Positions 1-7,401 of a stretch of 47,557 nucleotides of DNA are shown here, piece by piece. This DNA comes from Deltaproteobacteria bacterium YD0425bin50 (lineage in GTDB: Bacteria; Desulfobacterota; Desulfobacteria; Desulfobacterales; YD0425bin50). The position numbers were made by a program, and so were the translations under genes. The stretch covers positions 1 to 47,557 of the forward strand of contig PDZT01000007.1 in assembly GCA_002753105.1 (NCBI GenBank). The letters are read 5' to 3'. The first letter of the stretch is position 1. Each line of letters opens with the position of its first letter. Below the pieces are notes generated by a model. The model was not told where the DNA came from and did not search any database. It was given only the letters and a program-made list of their open reading frames with translations.

Positions 1-204
1 TATTTGAAAAAACTTCCCGGAGGGTTAATTTTTTTCCCATTTATAGAGATACTATATCAAGTGGAACGGCTATTCAATTTGTATAAAAAACCATGGTGGA
101 ATATAAAAAAACAAAATAAATCGTTTCAAAAATTAATGAACTATGCCGGTCTTTATACACTTGCAATTTTTAAGATGGGAAAGAATCATAAGGAGATAAT
201 ATAA
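1..204 (+). CDS. C-terminal end of an unidentified protein, 5' truncated by window edge
   Basis: The reading frame is open from the first base to the TAA at 202-204, so this is most likely the tail of a gene that begins outside the window. A TTG at position 4 could in principle start a 66-residue peptide, but no ribosome binding site can be seen for it. The visible part is basic and aromatic, with one hydrophobic stretch near the front (GGLIFFPFIEILY) and a lysine-rich middle. I do not recognise the family. It ends three bases before the next gene, and its last codons contain the ribosome binding site (AAGGAG, about 190-195) of that radical SAM gene, so it is probably the preceding gene of the same operon. 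Confidence 0.5.
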   Translation, partial: YLKKLPGGLIFFPFIEILYQVERLFNLYKKPWWNIKKQNKSFQKLMNYAGLYTLAIFKMGKNHKEII

Positions 205-206
205 TT

Positions 207-1646
207 ATGCGGGTTGCTTTTATTGTTGATGCCCTTCATCATAGAGAAATATTCTCTATTCCCATTTTGTCGGCTATTTTGAAGCAAGCAGGCCATGATG
301 TATCCTTGATTGAATTCATCAAAGTCAACCATATTCAACACATGTTCACAGACGGCACTCCTGAAATTATCGCCTATTCATTAATGTCCTGCGAGTTGGA
401 AACCTATCGTAAAATCAATACGATTCTTAAACAGCATTATGATTTTTTTTCGGTTTTTGGAGGCCCACACCCAACTTTTTCGTCTGATTTTTGCTCTGAA
501 CCTTTTGTGGATGCTATCTGTAAAGGAGAAGGCGATGATGCGTTTCCTGAATTTTTATCACATTTCCCCAAAGAAAGCATGTATTCCGTATCTAATTTTC
601 ACTTTAAAAAAGAAAATGGCAGAACTGTCATTGAGAATCCATTGAGAAATTTGGTTTGTAATTTGGATGCGCTCCCTTTCCCAGATCGCAAGATAATCTT
701 TGATAAGAATCCATTTCTAGCCAAAATGCCTATTAAATCGTTTATGACAAGTCGGGGCTGCCCATTTCATTGCACGTATTGTTTTAATCATGCGTATAAT
801 AAAATGTATCATAAAAAAGGAAAAATTGTTCGTATTAAATCGGTAGATTATTTGATTGAAGAAATTCAGCAGATCCGAAAAGCATATCCCATGCAATTTA
901 TCAAATTTCATGATGATATTTTTGGACTTAATAAAGATTGGCTTGAAACATTTGTTAAAAAATACCGTAAAGAAATTGGGTTGCCCTTCGGCGCGTACTC
1001 AAGGGCAAATCTCATTTCAAAAGACTATGTAAAATTGATGAAATCAGCAGGTTGTGTAACAATTGTGATGGCAATTGAATCGGGCGATGAGCATATTAGA
1101 AATACAGTTTTAAAAAGAAATATGAGCGATAATCAAATTATTAAAGCCGCCCAGTTGATCAATGCTGAAGGTATTCATTTATATACCCTAAATATGATTG
1201 GGTTGCCGGGCGAAACAGAAAAAGAAATGTATAAAACCATTCAGATTAATCAAAAAATTAAACCTGAATTAGCGGAATCCAATTTATTTAAACTATATGA
1301 AGGGCTTGAAATAACAGACTATTCTTTAAAATATGGCTACGCTTATTCCGACTTTAATAAAAGAATGAATTTAGATGACCTGTCGAATTTGTCGTTAAGT
1401 GAACAGGAGAAAAAAAAATTATCTGTTTTAAACGAACTTTTTGTGTTTATTTCCTGCTATCCAAGACTTGCGTTTTTGCTTAAATTAACCAATATTTTAT
1501 ATCCGTTCCGTGGTTTGATTAAGATAATAAGAAGTTTTTTTACCTCATATAAAATAATATATAAAATTTATCCAACACCAATTCCTTTTTCTGTTATCGT
1601 TGATGGGGTTATTCATTTACTTAAGCGCAAAAACAACCAATTATGA
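207..1646 (+). CDS. Cobalamin-binding-type radical SAM protein (BchE-like superfamily)
   Basis: A 479-residue protein with the two-domain plan of B12-binding radical SAM enzymes. The N-terminal Rossmann-like domain (about residues 1-135) includes GGPHPTF and the GEGDDAFPE segment typical of the family. The radical SAM domain starts at about 175 and has the CxxxCxxC cluster motif at C185, C189 and C192 (RGCPFHCTYC). Further family motifs are FHDDIF and the GLPGET turn. The DxHxxG cobalamin signature is not apparent, so cobalamin binding is inferred from architecture. Family members do C-methylation, oxidative cyclisation or other radical chemistry on lipids, tetrapyrroles and natural products; the substrate here cannot be read from sequence. 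The C-terminal ~100 residues are basic and partly hydrophobic, suggesting membrane contact. The start is supported by AAGGAG 11 bases upstream. It is the only one of the four such genes here not followed by a GT-C-like gene; a repeat element follows instead. Confidence 0.88.
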   Translation: MRVAFIVDALHHREIFSIPILSAILKQAGHDVSLIEFIKVNHIQHMFTDGTPEIIAYSLMSCELETYRKINTILKQHYDFFSVFGGPHPTFSSDFCSEPFVDAICKGEGDDAFPEFLSHFPKESMYSVSNFHFKKENGRTVIENPLRNLVCNLDALPFPDRKIIFDKNPFLAKMPIKSFMTSRGCPFHCTYCFNHAYNKMYHKKGKIVRIKSVDYLIEEIQQIRKAYPMQFIKFHDDIFGLNKDWLETFVKKYRKEIGLPFGAYSRANLISKDYVKLMKSAGCVTIVMAIESGDEHIRNTVLKRNMSDNQIIKAAQLINAEGIHLYTLNMIGLPGETEKEMYKTIQINQKIKPELAESNLFKLYEGLEITDYSLKYGYAYSDFNKRMNLDDLSNLSLSEQEKKKLSVLNELFVFISCYPRLAFLLKLTNILYPFRGLIKIIRSFFTSYKIIYKIYPTPIPFSVIVDGVIHLLKRKNNQL

Positions 1647-1659
1647 TGATTTCGTTTTG

Positions 1660-2213
1660 GCCTTGATCATCGGCCAAACATGTAGGGACGATGCTTGTCA
1701 TCGCCATTGATCAGGTGAACACAAGGTTCGTCTGGGTGCAATCCCAAAATATCTATGACAAAAAGAATGATAAGGCTTTTTTAAACAATGCCAAACCCCG
1801 AAGGGGTGAAATATATCAGCCCAGGGCAACGCCCTGGGTAGTGTACAACATGATTGTAGCCCTGAAAGGGCGTGATAATTTTAACAAAATTTTATTTTTT
1901 ATATGTCTCGCCCTTTCAGGGCTAAAAAAATTGTATCTATTACCCAGGGCGTTGCCCTGGCTGGTATGTCTAACCCCTTCGGGGTTCGGGGTATTGTTGT
2001 ATTTGTATTAAGAGCTTCTTCCAAAATTAAATTTATTGTACAATATGTTGAATAAATTGAAGATTGGTTATCATCATATTGTGTTTAAATCTTAATTTTG
2101 CAAGTACCTCTTAATTGAATGAAAAGTTTTCGCATTTTTAATATTGATTCTTTGTCATATTTGGGGAATGCACCCGGTTCGTCCCTACATTCAGCCGAAA
2201 TGATGATCAAGGC
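1660..2213. repeat. Nested inverted-repeat (MITE-like) element, outer arms
   Basis: Most of the 596-base gap between two genes is one nested palindromic element. The outer ends match exactly as inverted repeats: GCCTTGATCATC at 1660-1671 against its complement at 2202-2213, and ATGTAGGGACGA at 1680-1691 against 2179-2190. Imperfect pairing continues inward (GGGTGCAATCCC at 1734-1745 against 2163-2175, then a TATGACAAA-type block on each side). The arms differ by small insertions. No transposase-length reading frame lies inside, so it fits a non-autonomous MITE or palindromic repeat. A frame open from 1691 to 2011 is made of repeat sequence and is not called as a gene. The stretch 1993-2140 between the inner and outer right arms is AT-rich and shows nothing recognisable. 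A promoter for the downstream methyltransferase could lie at the right end, but no clear -35/-10 pair was found. Confidence 0.75.
1795..1985. repeat. Inner inverted repeat with three hairpin units per arm
   Basis: The two arms, 1795-1872 and 1909-1985, are near-perfect inverted copies separated by 36 bases. Each arm holds three short self-complementary units in mirrored order. ACCCCGAAGGGGT at 1795-1807 pairs 13/13 with 1973-1985. A CCAGGGCAACGCCCTGG unit (1820-1840) pairs 20 of 21 with 1941-1961. AGCCCTGAAAGGGCG at 1858-1872 pairs 15/15 with 1909-1923. In RNA the arms could form either six small hairpins or one long stem of about 78 pairs. The GC-rich units stand out against the AT-rich surroundings. 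From general knowledge, short palindromes of this kind are dispersed in many environmental bacterial genomes; the copy number in this genome cannot be seen here. Confidence 0.85.
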
Positions 2214-2242
2214 GTTTTTAACAAAGAAATAGGTAACATGTT

Positions 2243-3220
2243 ATGCTTGAAAAAAATATCAAGAATCTTTTGGCCTGTCCTATGTGTATGTCGCCATTAA
2301 AGCCTGTACAAAAACGACTTACATGTGAAATCTGCAACAAAGAGTATGCTGATATTGAAACAGAGTGTATTTGTTTTGACAACTGTATTGATGAAAAGGG
2401 CTTCTTTACAAAGCAGGGAATAGAATGGATTCCTGAGCAGTATAATAACTATACTAGACAGGTTTTCTTGGAATCATTAGCGAAGCGCGAGTATTGGGAA
2501 ATGGATGAAAAAAATAAATTGGTTGGTATTACTCGGAAATTATGGTGGGAAAATTATATTGGAAAAGTTGAACATAAAAGGATATTGGAAATCGGATGCG
2601 GTGTGAATTATATTACCCCGTACTGGTTGGAATGTAAGAATGATGTTGTTGCTATAGATAATTGCAGAGAGAGTATTAACTTTTTGTCAAAGGTAATTCA
2701 ACTGAGCGGCGTTCCTATGGATAAGCTTGTTCTTGCGGTTGCAGATGTAACTGCTGTTCGTTTTTTAAAAAAATTTGACATCATTCAAATGAATAATGTG
2801 CTTCATCATATCAAAGAATATCCTATTCTTCTGAACCAATTAAGGAATTATCTGGCAGATGATGGGCGCATTCTTATTGTTGAGCCTAATTATTATTATC
2901 CGCCTCGATGGATTGTAGAGACTGAATTGTTTGATCCTGTTAATCCTATTCGTAATTATTTTATAAGAAACGAATTATTTGAAGAAGATGAAAAAGGTAT
3001 CCGTTTTTCGATACTAAAGAAACAGCTTAAAAACGCAGGATGTGAAATCGTAATTAATATGAAAGATAACAATTGGTTAGGATATGGGAATATATTATGG
3101 GTAAAAAGCGGTACTGCTTTAGCAAAAGCCATATATATATTAGATCATTATCTCTTTAGTAAGGTGATTCCAGCAATACTTGCACCATTTGAATATATTA
3201 TTGCTCGCAAATCTGTATAG
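2243..3220 (+). CDS. Zinc-ribbon class I SAM-dependent methyltransferase
   Basis: A 325-residue protein. Residues 9-40 form a Trm112-like zinc ribbon with two CxxC pairs (C12/C15 and C28/C31). A class I methyltransferase domain follows: motif I is ILEIGCG around residues 114-120, and later come the acidic VVAIDN strand and the NNVLHHI segment of Methyltransf_11-type folds. The expected reaction is methyl transfer from S-adenosylmethionine to an O, N or C atom; the acceptor is unknown, and the setting suggests a sugar or lipid-linked sugar. The start at 2243 has only a weak AGG upstream. The C-terminal segment (about 290-320) is hydrophobic. The next radical SAM gene follows immediately, so the two are probably cotranscribed. 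Confidence 0.85.
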   Translation: MLEKNIKNLLACPMCMSPLKPVQKRLTCEICNKEYADIETECICFDNCIDEKGFFTKQGIEWIPEQYNNYTRQVFLESLAKREYWEMDEKNKLVGITRKLWWENYIGKVEHKRILEIGCGVNYITPYWLECKNDVVAIDNCRESINFLSKVIQLSGVPMDKLVLAVADVTAVRFLKKFDIIQMNNVLHHIKEYPILLNQLRNYLADDGRILIVEPNYYYPPRWIVETELFDPVNPIRNYFIRNELFEEDEKGIRFSILKKQLKNAGCEIVINMKDNNWLGYGNILWVKSGTALAKAIYILDHYLFSKVIPAILAPFEYIIARKSV

Positions 3221-3232
3221 GTGTTTTTTTTT

Positions 3233-4339
3233 ATGGATAAGGCAGTTCACTTGTTTTCACATTATTTACCGTTTTTAAATGCTGGGCTTGCAATTTTAAA
3301 AGGCCGGCTACAGAAACGGGTGTTTCCATGGTATTTGAATTTTTTTATTACGTCTAAATGTAATTTACGATGCCCATATTGTTACATCATCAAATATAGA
3401 TCAGAACAAAAAGAGCCAAGCTTGGAAGCATTAAAACGTATTGTAGATGATTTTTATCGTTTAGGCACGCGTTATTTTGCTCTTCTTGGAGGCGAACCAT
3501 TGCTTCGAAAAGATTTAAGTGAACTCATTGATTATCTCACGTCCAAAAATGTGCTTATTGGGATGAATACCAATGGAACAATACCTCTTGATCGTCATAT
3601 TTCTATGCTAAAAAAATTAAACAAAATAACGTTTAGCTTAGAAGGTGAAAGAAAAGATCATGACAAAGACCGAGGTGTCGGATCATATGATAAAATTATT
3701 GAAAATATGACCATTCTAAAACGAAATAGAATTAATCAATTTTCTATTCAAACAACCATAACGGCTTCAACACTCCATTCATGGCAGCATGTTTTAGACA
3801 TAGCCAAAATATATGGCAGCACAGTTCTTTTTACGGAAATTTCATGTCAACCCGGAGAAAAAACCGTCTCGGCTGATATTGATTCCGGTCAATTGGTTCA
3901 GATATGGGAAAAAATACGAAACCTGAAGTTAAAGGGATTTCCGGTTGAAAATTCATTTGAAGCCATCAATAATATGATAACATATGGAAAGCATATTGGG
4001 CCATTTCAATTTTTTGAGAGTTTTGATGCAATTCCCCCCTATTTAAAAAAATTTACTAAAAACTCACCTTGTTCGTTTGGAAGATATGCCGCGTTTTTAA
4101 ATTATGATGGGAATTTGTATCCATGCGCTAGTCTATTCGGAATAGAAAAATACAAGTATAATATTTATGAACTATCTATAAAAAAAGCTTATCAGTGTAT
4201 GTCTTCGAATCATTCATGTAGATTATGCCGAGGACTTCTTGGGTATCAAATTCATTTATTGTTTTCATCCTTAGATTTCAGTACGTTACTTCAATTAGCG
4301 AAAATAGCATTTAACAATTACAATTATAAAAACCTATAA
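3233..4339 (+). CDS. Radical SAM/SPASM-type protein
   Basis: A 368-residue radical SAM enzyme. The cluster motif CNLRCPYC gives C43, C47 and C50, and the glycine-rich LLGGEPLLR motif follows. The C-terminal part has several Cys in SPASM-like spacing (CSFGRYAAF, DGNLYPCAS, then CxLC in SCRLCRG), suggesting one or more auxiliary Fe-S clusters. SPASM enzymes modify peptides or small molecules such as sugars and aminoglycosides, and the glycan context favours the latter. GTG at 3221, directly after the upstream stop, would add four residues (MFFF). ATG 3233 is preferred because AGGTG at 3219-3223 is then at normal spacing. The segment before the Cys motif is hydrophobic and basic and may touch the membrane. 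Confidence 0.85.
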   Translation: MDKAVHLFSHYLPFLNAGLAILKGRLQKRVFPWYLNFFITSKCNLRCPYCYIIKYRSEQKEPSLEALKRIVDDFYRLGTRYFALLGGEPLLRKDLSELIDYLTSKNVLIGMNTNGTIPLDRHISMLKKLNKITFSLEGERKDHDKDRGVGSYDKIIENMTILKRNRINQFSIQTTITASTLHSWQHVLDIAKIYGSTVLFTEISCQPGEKTVSADIDSGQLVQIWEKIRNLKLKGFPVENSFEAINNMITYGKHIGPFQFFESFDAIPPYLKKFTKNSPCSFGRYAAFLNYDGNLYPCASLFGIEKYKYNIYELSIKKAYQCMSSNHSCRLCRGLLGYQIHLLFSSLDFSTLLQLAKIAFNNYNYKNL

Positions 4340-4352
4340 TCAAGTGAGAATT

Positions 4353-4874
4353 ATGCCTGTATTAATATATGGATTACTATTATTTTTAATAGGATTCTGC
4401 ATCCATATTATAATATGGAGACTTTCCATGCCGTATAGACAAACCCGAGCGTTGTTGATTATTTTTTTGATGACAGCGTTTTTGGGTCTGCTATGTATAT
4501 TCTTTCTTCAGCCTTTACTCAAATTACATGGCTTTCCTATACCTGACACCATGTTTTCGTATCTCCATATCCTGATGTTTGTTCTTTCGTTGGTTCCTGC
4601 TTACATCATCACGTATTCAGCCTTGGAAGTAGATAGTCCAACGCTTGTCATTGTAAAAAAAATTGCTGATGCCGGTAAACATGGATTAACATTAAATGAA
4701 CTTGGTCAATTGATTAATGATGATCATTTGATTTTTCCCCGTATCAGGGACTTGATTCGCGATGGTTATATTATTGACGACAGCCAGCAATATTGGATTA
4801 CATCCAAGGGAAAACACTTTATCAGTATTTTTATTTTTTATCGGTCATTACTGAATTTACCTGCAGGGGGTTAA
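4353..4874 (+). CDS. Small membrane protein with C-terminal winged-helix domain
   Basis: A 173-residue protein with three predicted membrane helices in the first ~95 residues (start-IYGLLLFLIGFCI, then LLIIFLMTAFLGLL, then HILMFVLSLVPAYII). A cytosolic domain follows that reads as a winged helix: an I..IA..GK.GLTLNEL helix-turn-helix, a recognition-helix-like PRIRDLIRDGYI, and a YWITSKG wing. The family is unknown to me. GTG 4344 is a possible earlier start, but its GTGAG fits better as the ribosome binding site of ATG 4353. The next gene has the same architecture and starts three bases after this stop, so they look like a cotranscribed, distantly related pair. Possible roles are a membrane-tethered regulator or a protein-protein adaptor; neither is shown by the sequence. 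Confidence 0.75.
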   Translation: MPVLIYGLLLFLIGFCIHIIIWRLSMPYRQTRALLIIFLMTAFLGLLCIFFLQPLLKLHGFPIPDTMFSYLHILMFVLSLVPAYIITYSALEVDSPTLVIVKKIADAGKHGLTLNELGQLINDDHLIFPRIRDLIRDGYIIDDSQQYWITSKGKHFISIFIFYRSLLNLPAGG

Positions 4875-4877
4875 CTC

Positions 4878-5399
4878 ATGGATTTATGGCGATTATTAAT
4901 TCCATTCATTGCATTTTTTGTTAATATCACTATACAAATTTGTTTTTGTCGTTTTATTACCGGAATGGGCCTGCTTAAATCGATTTATTGGGGATTTTTA
5001 GCAGGAGTTTTGGTTGGATTATTATCAGAAATCATTCTTGGATTATATTTTGTTGCATTCAATATCGATGTTATCATTTATGGCCTAACTAATGGGATTA
5101 TTTACATCGCTTTAAGTTACGGGTATTTTCATTTTTTAAATCTTGGTGAAACCGCAAGAAGGGTAAGAATACTTAGAGAAATGAATTCAGTATCTACAGG
5201 TCTTAAGTTAAATGAACTCTTAAGCCGATATAATGCAGAAAGTATTGTTCATATCAGGATGAAACGGCTTTTAAATACAGGACAGGTTGTATTAGAAGGA
5301 AATCGCTATAAGATTGGCAAGCCCTTTGTGCTGTTTATGGCCAACATTATTGTTTTTATGAAGATGATGATTTTGCAGAAAAAAAGCGAATTTGAATAA
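4878..5399 (+). CDS. Small membrane protein with C-terminal winged-helix domain (second of pair)
   Basis: A 173-residue protein with about three to four membrane helices in residues 1-95 and a cytosolic winged-helix-like region at about 100-150 (RILREMN, GLKLNELLSRY, RMKRLLNTGQVV, then EGNRYKIGK as the wing). A hydrophobic C-terminal helix (FVLFMANIIVFMKMMIL) follows, so the DNA-binding-like fold is flanked by membrane segments. The start at 4878 has CAGGGGG upstream, inside the end of the preceding gene. It resembles its neighbour in length and layout (membrane part, then GL.LNEL helix-turn-helix), although direct identity is low. Function is unknown. The last bases overlap a possible TTG-started HEPN fragment. 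Confidence 0.75.
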   Translation: MDLWRLLIPFIAFFVNITIQICFCRFITGMGLLKSIYWGFLAGVLVGLLSEIILGLYFVAFNIDVIIYGLTNGIIYIALSYGYFHFLNLGETARRVRILREMNSVSTGLKLNELLSRYNAESIVHIRMKRLLNTGQVVLEGNRYKIGKPFVLFMANIIVFMKMMILQKKSEFE

Positions 5400-5691
5400 C
5401 TTGGCTGATCATGATTTAGATACTGCTGAAATACTTTTTGCATCTGGTAAATATGATTGGTGCCTTTTCCTTGGGCATCTTGTTCTTGAAAAGGGCCTTA
5501 AAAGTATTTATGTCAGAGATAATCAGAATAATTTACCTCCGAGAACACATAATTTACTTAAACTGGCTGAAAATATTTGTATTTTGGTAGTCCCTATTAT
5601 TTTTTGTGTAAGCATGTTTTTATCCGTCATCTATGATTTTCAGGATGATGCAGATTATATTTGCGTTATTTTAACCAAAGGAAACAAATGA
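5392..5691 (+). CDS. HEPN-domain protein, C-terminally aberrant (possible pseudogene)
   Basis: A 99-residue frame starting at TTG 5392 and overlapping the previous gene by eight bases. Residues 1-60 match the HEPN helical core: DLDTAEILFASGKYDWCLFL, then HLVLEKGLKSIY, then PPRTHNLLKLAE, the familiar Ek..K and tHnL.kL features. HEPN proteins are RNase or accessory subunits, often paired with a nucleotidyltransferase (MNT); no partner is next door. After residue ~60 the expected second half (an F..aRY..yK type ending) is replaced by a hydrophobic stretch (CILVVPIIFCVSMFL). A different frame near 5665-5705 reads RYFNQRKQMRCNK, which resembles a HEPN tail, so frameshift decay is likely. No convincing ribosome binding site was seen. 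It ends two bases before the next radical SAM gene. Confidence 0.5.
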   Translation: MNNLADHDLDTAEILFASGKYDWCLFLGHLVLEKGLKSIYVRDNQNNLPPRTHNLLKLAENICILVVPIIFCVSMFLSVIYDFQDDADYICVILTKGNK

Positions 5692-5692
5692 G

Positions 5693-7153
5693 ATGCAACA
5701 AATAAATATAAAAAAAACGTATGGTATCGATGTAGTGTTAGTGTTAGCGCCAAGCATCATGGATGTAACCTTTTCAAATGCAAAAAGTTTATATAAGCCT
5801 GTTGAACCTATTGGATTGTTATATATTGCGGCAAGTCTCCTTTCTCAAGGTTTAAGTGTAAGAATATTGGATTGTAACGCTGAAGGATTATCGGTGAGTC
5901 AGTCTGTTTCAAAAATCCAAGAAATAGACCCATTTATTTTAGGAATATCCTGTTTAACTCAGGAAGCGTTTATGGTCGAGGCACTACTAGTAAAGGTCAG
6001 GCAAGCTTTACCAAATACGATCATCGTCATGGGAAATATTCATTCAAGCTGTTTTCCTGAATATTATCTATCTAAAGGCATTGCAGATATGATTATGCTA
6101 GGTGAAGGCGAAGCTGCATTCCCTCAGTTAGTTAAATATCTTAAAAAAGGCGATTATCCTGATACATTGGAAGGCTTAGTTTATTTAGACGATAATAATA
6201 AATTAATAAAAAATGAGCCTAAACCAATTGATAATTTAGACTCGCTTCCTTTCCCCGCATGGCATTTGGTAGATTTGAAAAAATATAAATATCATTTTTA
6301 TTATCATTTTAATCCTAAAGTAACCCGAAATATGGTGACATCACGAGGCTGTCCGATTGGTTGCTCATTTTGTACAATCCATGACGGTCAGAAAGTCAGG
6401 TTTCATTCGTATGAGCGTATGATTGAAGAAATAGATATGCTCATGAAACACTATGGAATGAGACAAATTATGTTTCAAGACCCGATGTTTTTGGCAAAAC
6501 GGTCACGAATAGAAGGATTTTGTGATAGCATTTTGCAGAAGAATATAAAAATCGGCTGGGCTTGTGAAGTGCATGTCAATTATGCGAAAAAGGATTTATT
6601 TAAGCTGATGAAGCAGGCAGGATGTCATACCGTATTTTATGGCATTGAAACTGCCGATGATATATTATTGAAAAATATTGGTAAAAAAAGCACTATAGAA
6701 CAAATTGAAAAAGCCGTGTGGATGGCTAAAGAAACCGGCTTAAACCCTGTTGGTTTTTTTATGTTGGGATTACCGGGAGAAACTGAAGAATTAACTTATA
6801 AAACACTAAAATTTTCTTTGAAACTGCCATTAGATATGGCTGTATTTTCAATTTTGATTCCTTTTCCCGGCTCCCGTCTTTTTGAAGAACTAAAACAAAC
6901 AGATCCCCAGTTTAATCCATACAACTGGAATGGGTTTAACAATACGGGCATTTTAGGAAAGCATCCTCCAGAATGGAATCCTAAAGGTCTGCCGTATGCG
7001 ACATTATCGAAAATTCAGGCTATGGCATATCGAAAATTCAACTTTCGGCCTAAGATGGTATGGAGGCATTTCAAAACATTAAAATATGCGGATATGCACG
7101 ATATACAGGCTTTGATAAATATGACATTACTCACTCTGAGGAAACGTATTTAA
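5693..7153 (+). CDS. Cobalamin-binding-type radical SAM protein
   Basis: A 486-residue protein of the B12-binding radical SAM type. The N-terminal domain (about 10-150) contains the PVEPIGLLYIAASL segment, a GNIHSS loop in place of the usual GG.H, and LGEGEAAFPQL. The radical SAM domain has C220, C224 and C227 (RGCPIGCSFC), FQDPMF, GIETADD and GLPGETEE motifs. No DxHxxG is evident. The C-terminal region (about 400-486) is basic. AAAGGA about ten bases upstream supports ATG 5693. The substrate is unknown. It is followed, across a 248-base gap filled by a repeat element, by a GT-C-like membrane protein gene, the first of three such pairings in this locus. Confidence 0.88.
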   Translation: MQQINIKKTYGIDVVLVLAPSIMDVTFSNAKSLYKPVEPIGLLYIAASLLSQGLSVRILDCNAEGLSVSQSVSKIQEIDPFILGISCLTQEAFMVEALLVKVRQALPNTIIVMGNIHSSCFPEYYLSKGIADMIMLGEGEAAFPQLVKYLKKGDYPDTLEGLVYLDDNNKLIKNEPKPIDNLDSLPFPAWHLVDLKKYKYHFYYHFNPKVTRNMVTSRGCPIGCSFCTIHDGQKVRFHSYERMIEEIDMLMKHYGMRQIMFQDPMFLAKRSRIEGFCDSILQKNIKIGWACEVHVNYAKKDLFKLMKQAGCHTVFYGIETADDILLKNIGKKSTIEQIEKAVWMAKETGLNPVGFFMLGLPGETEELTYKTLKFSLKLPLDMAVFSILIPFPGSRLFEELKQTDPQFNPYNWNGFNNTGILGKHPPEWNPKGLPYATLSKIQAMAYRKFNFRPKMVWRHFKTLKYADMHDIQALINMTLLTLRKRI

Positions 7154-7170
7154 ACAGAAATGCATATTTT

Positions 7171-7366
7171 GGTATGTTTCATTTTCAGGGTAACACTTTA
7201 AATGCGGACGTTCCATCTTCCCCTCCCAGCGGGAGGGGGTTGGGGGAGGGAAATTACGGAAATTACCCGATGTTTACTGGAATATTTCCCCCTCCCAGCC
7301 TCCCCCGTTGGGGGAGGAGTTTAAGCTGAAACTGTTACCTACTTTTATTCCCAAATGAAACATGCC
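7171..7366. repeat. Inverted-repeat (MITE-like) element with GC-rich hairpins
   Basis: The ends are inverted copies: GGTATGTTTCATTT at 7171-7184 against AAATGAAACATGCC at 7353-7366, 13 of 14 matching. Inside are two G/C-rich hairpins in mirrored orientation. CCCCTCCC-AGC-GGGAGGGG at 7220-7238 and CCTCCCCC-GTT-GGGGGAGG at 7299-7317 each have a perfect 8-bp stem and a 3-base loop. The wider arms (about 7218-7255 and 7281-7320) are roughly complementary to each other. No transposase frame is present. The element fills the gap between a radical SAM gene and the GT-C-like gene, and its strong hairpins could weaken read-through. A frame open through it (7060-7329) is not regarded as a gene. Confidence 0.72.
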
Positions 7367-7401
7367 GTAATTTCTAATGTCTAATTCCTAATTATAATAA
7401 C

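Noticed and set aside
1795..1985. CRISPR array
   Set aside because: The repeated units are mirrored inverted copies without regular spacers or cas genes.
1691..2011. Open frame of 106 codons in the large gap
   Set aside because: It runs through the inverted-repeat arms, has Arg/Pro/Leu-rich runs produced by the GC-rich palindromes, and has no ribosome binding site. It is explained by repeat sequence.
7060..7329. Open frame of 89 codons across the end of a radical SAM gene and a repeat
   Set aside because: The first part is another frame of the radical SAM gene and the rest reads the G/C-rich hairpins (PPSGRGLGEG). No independent coding signal.
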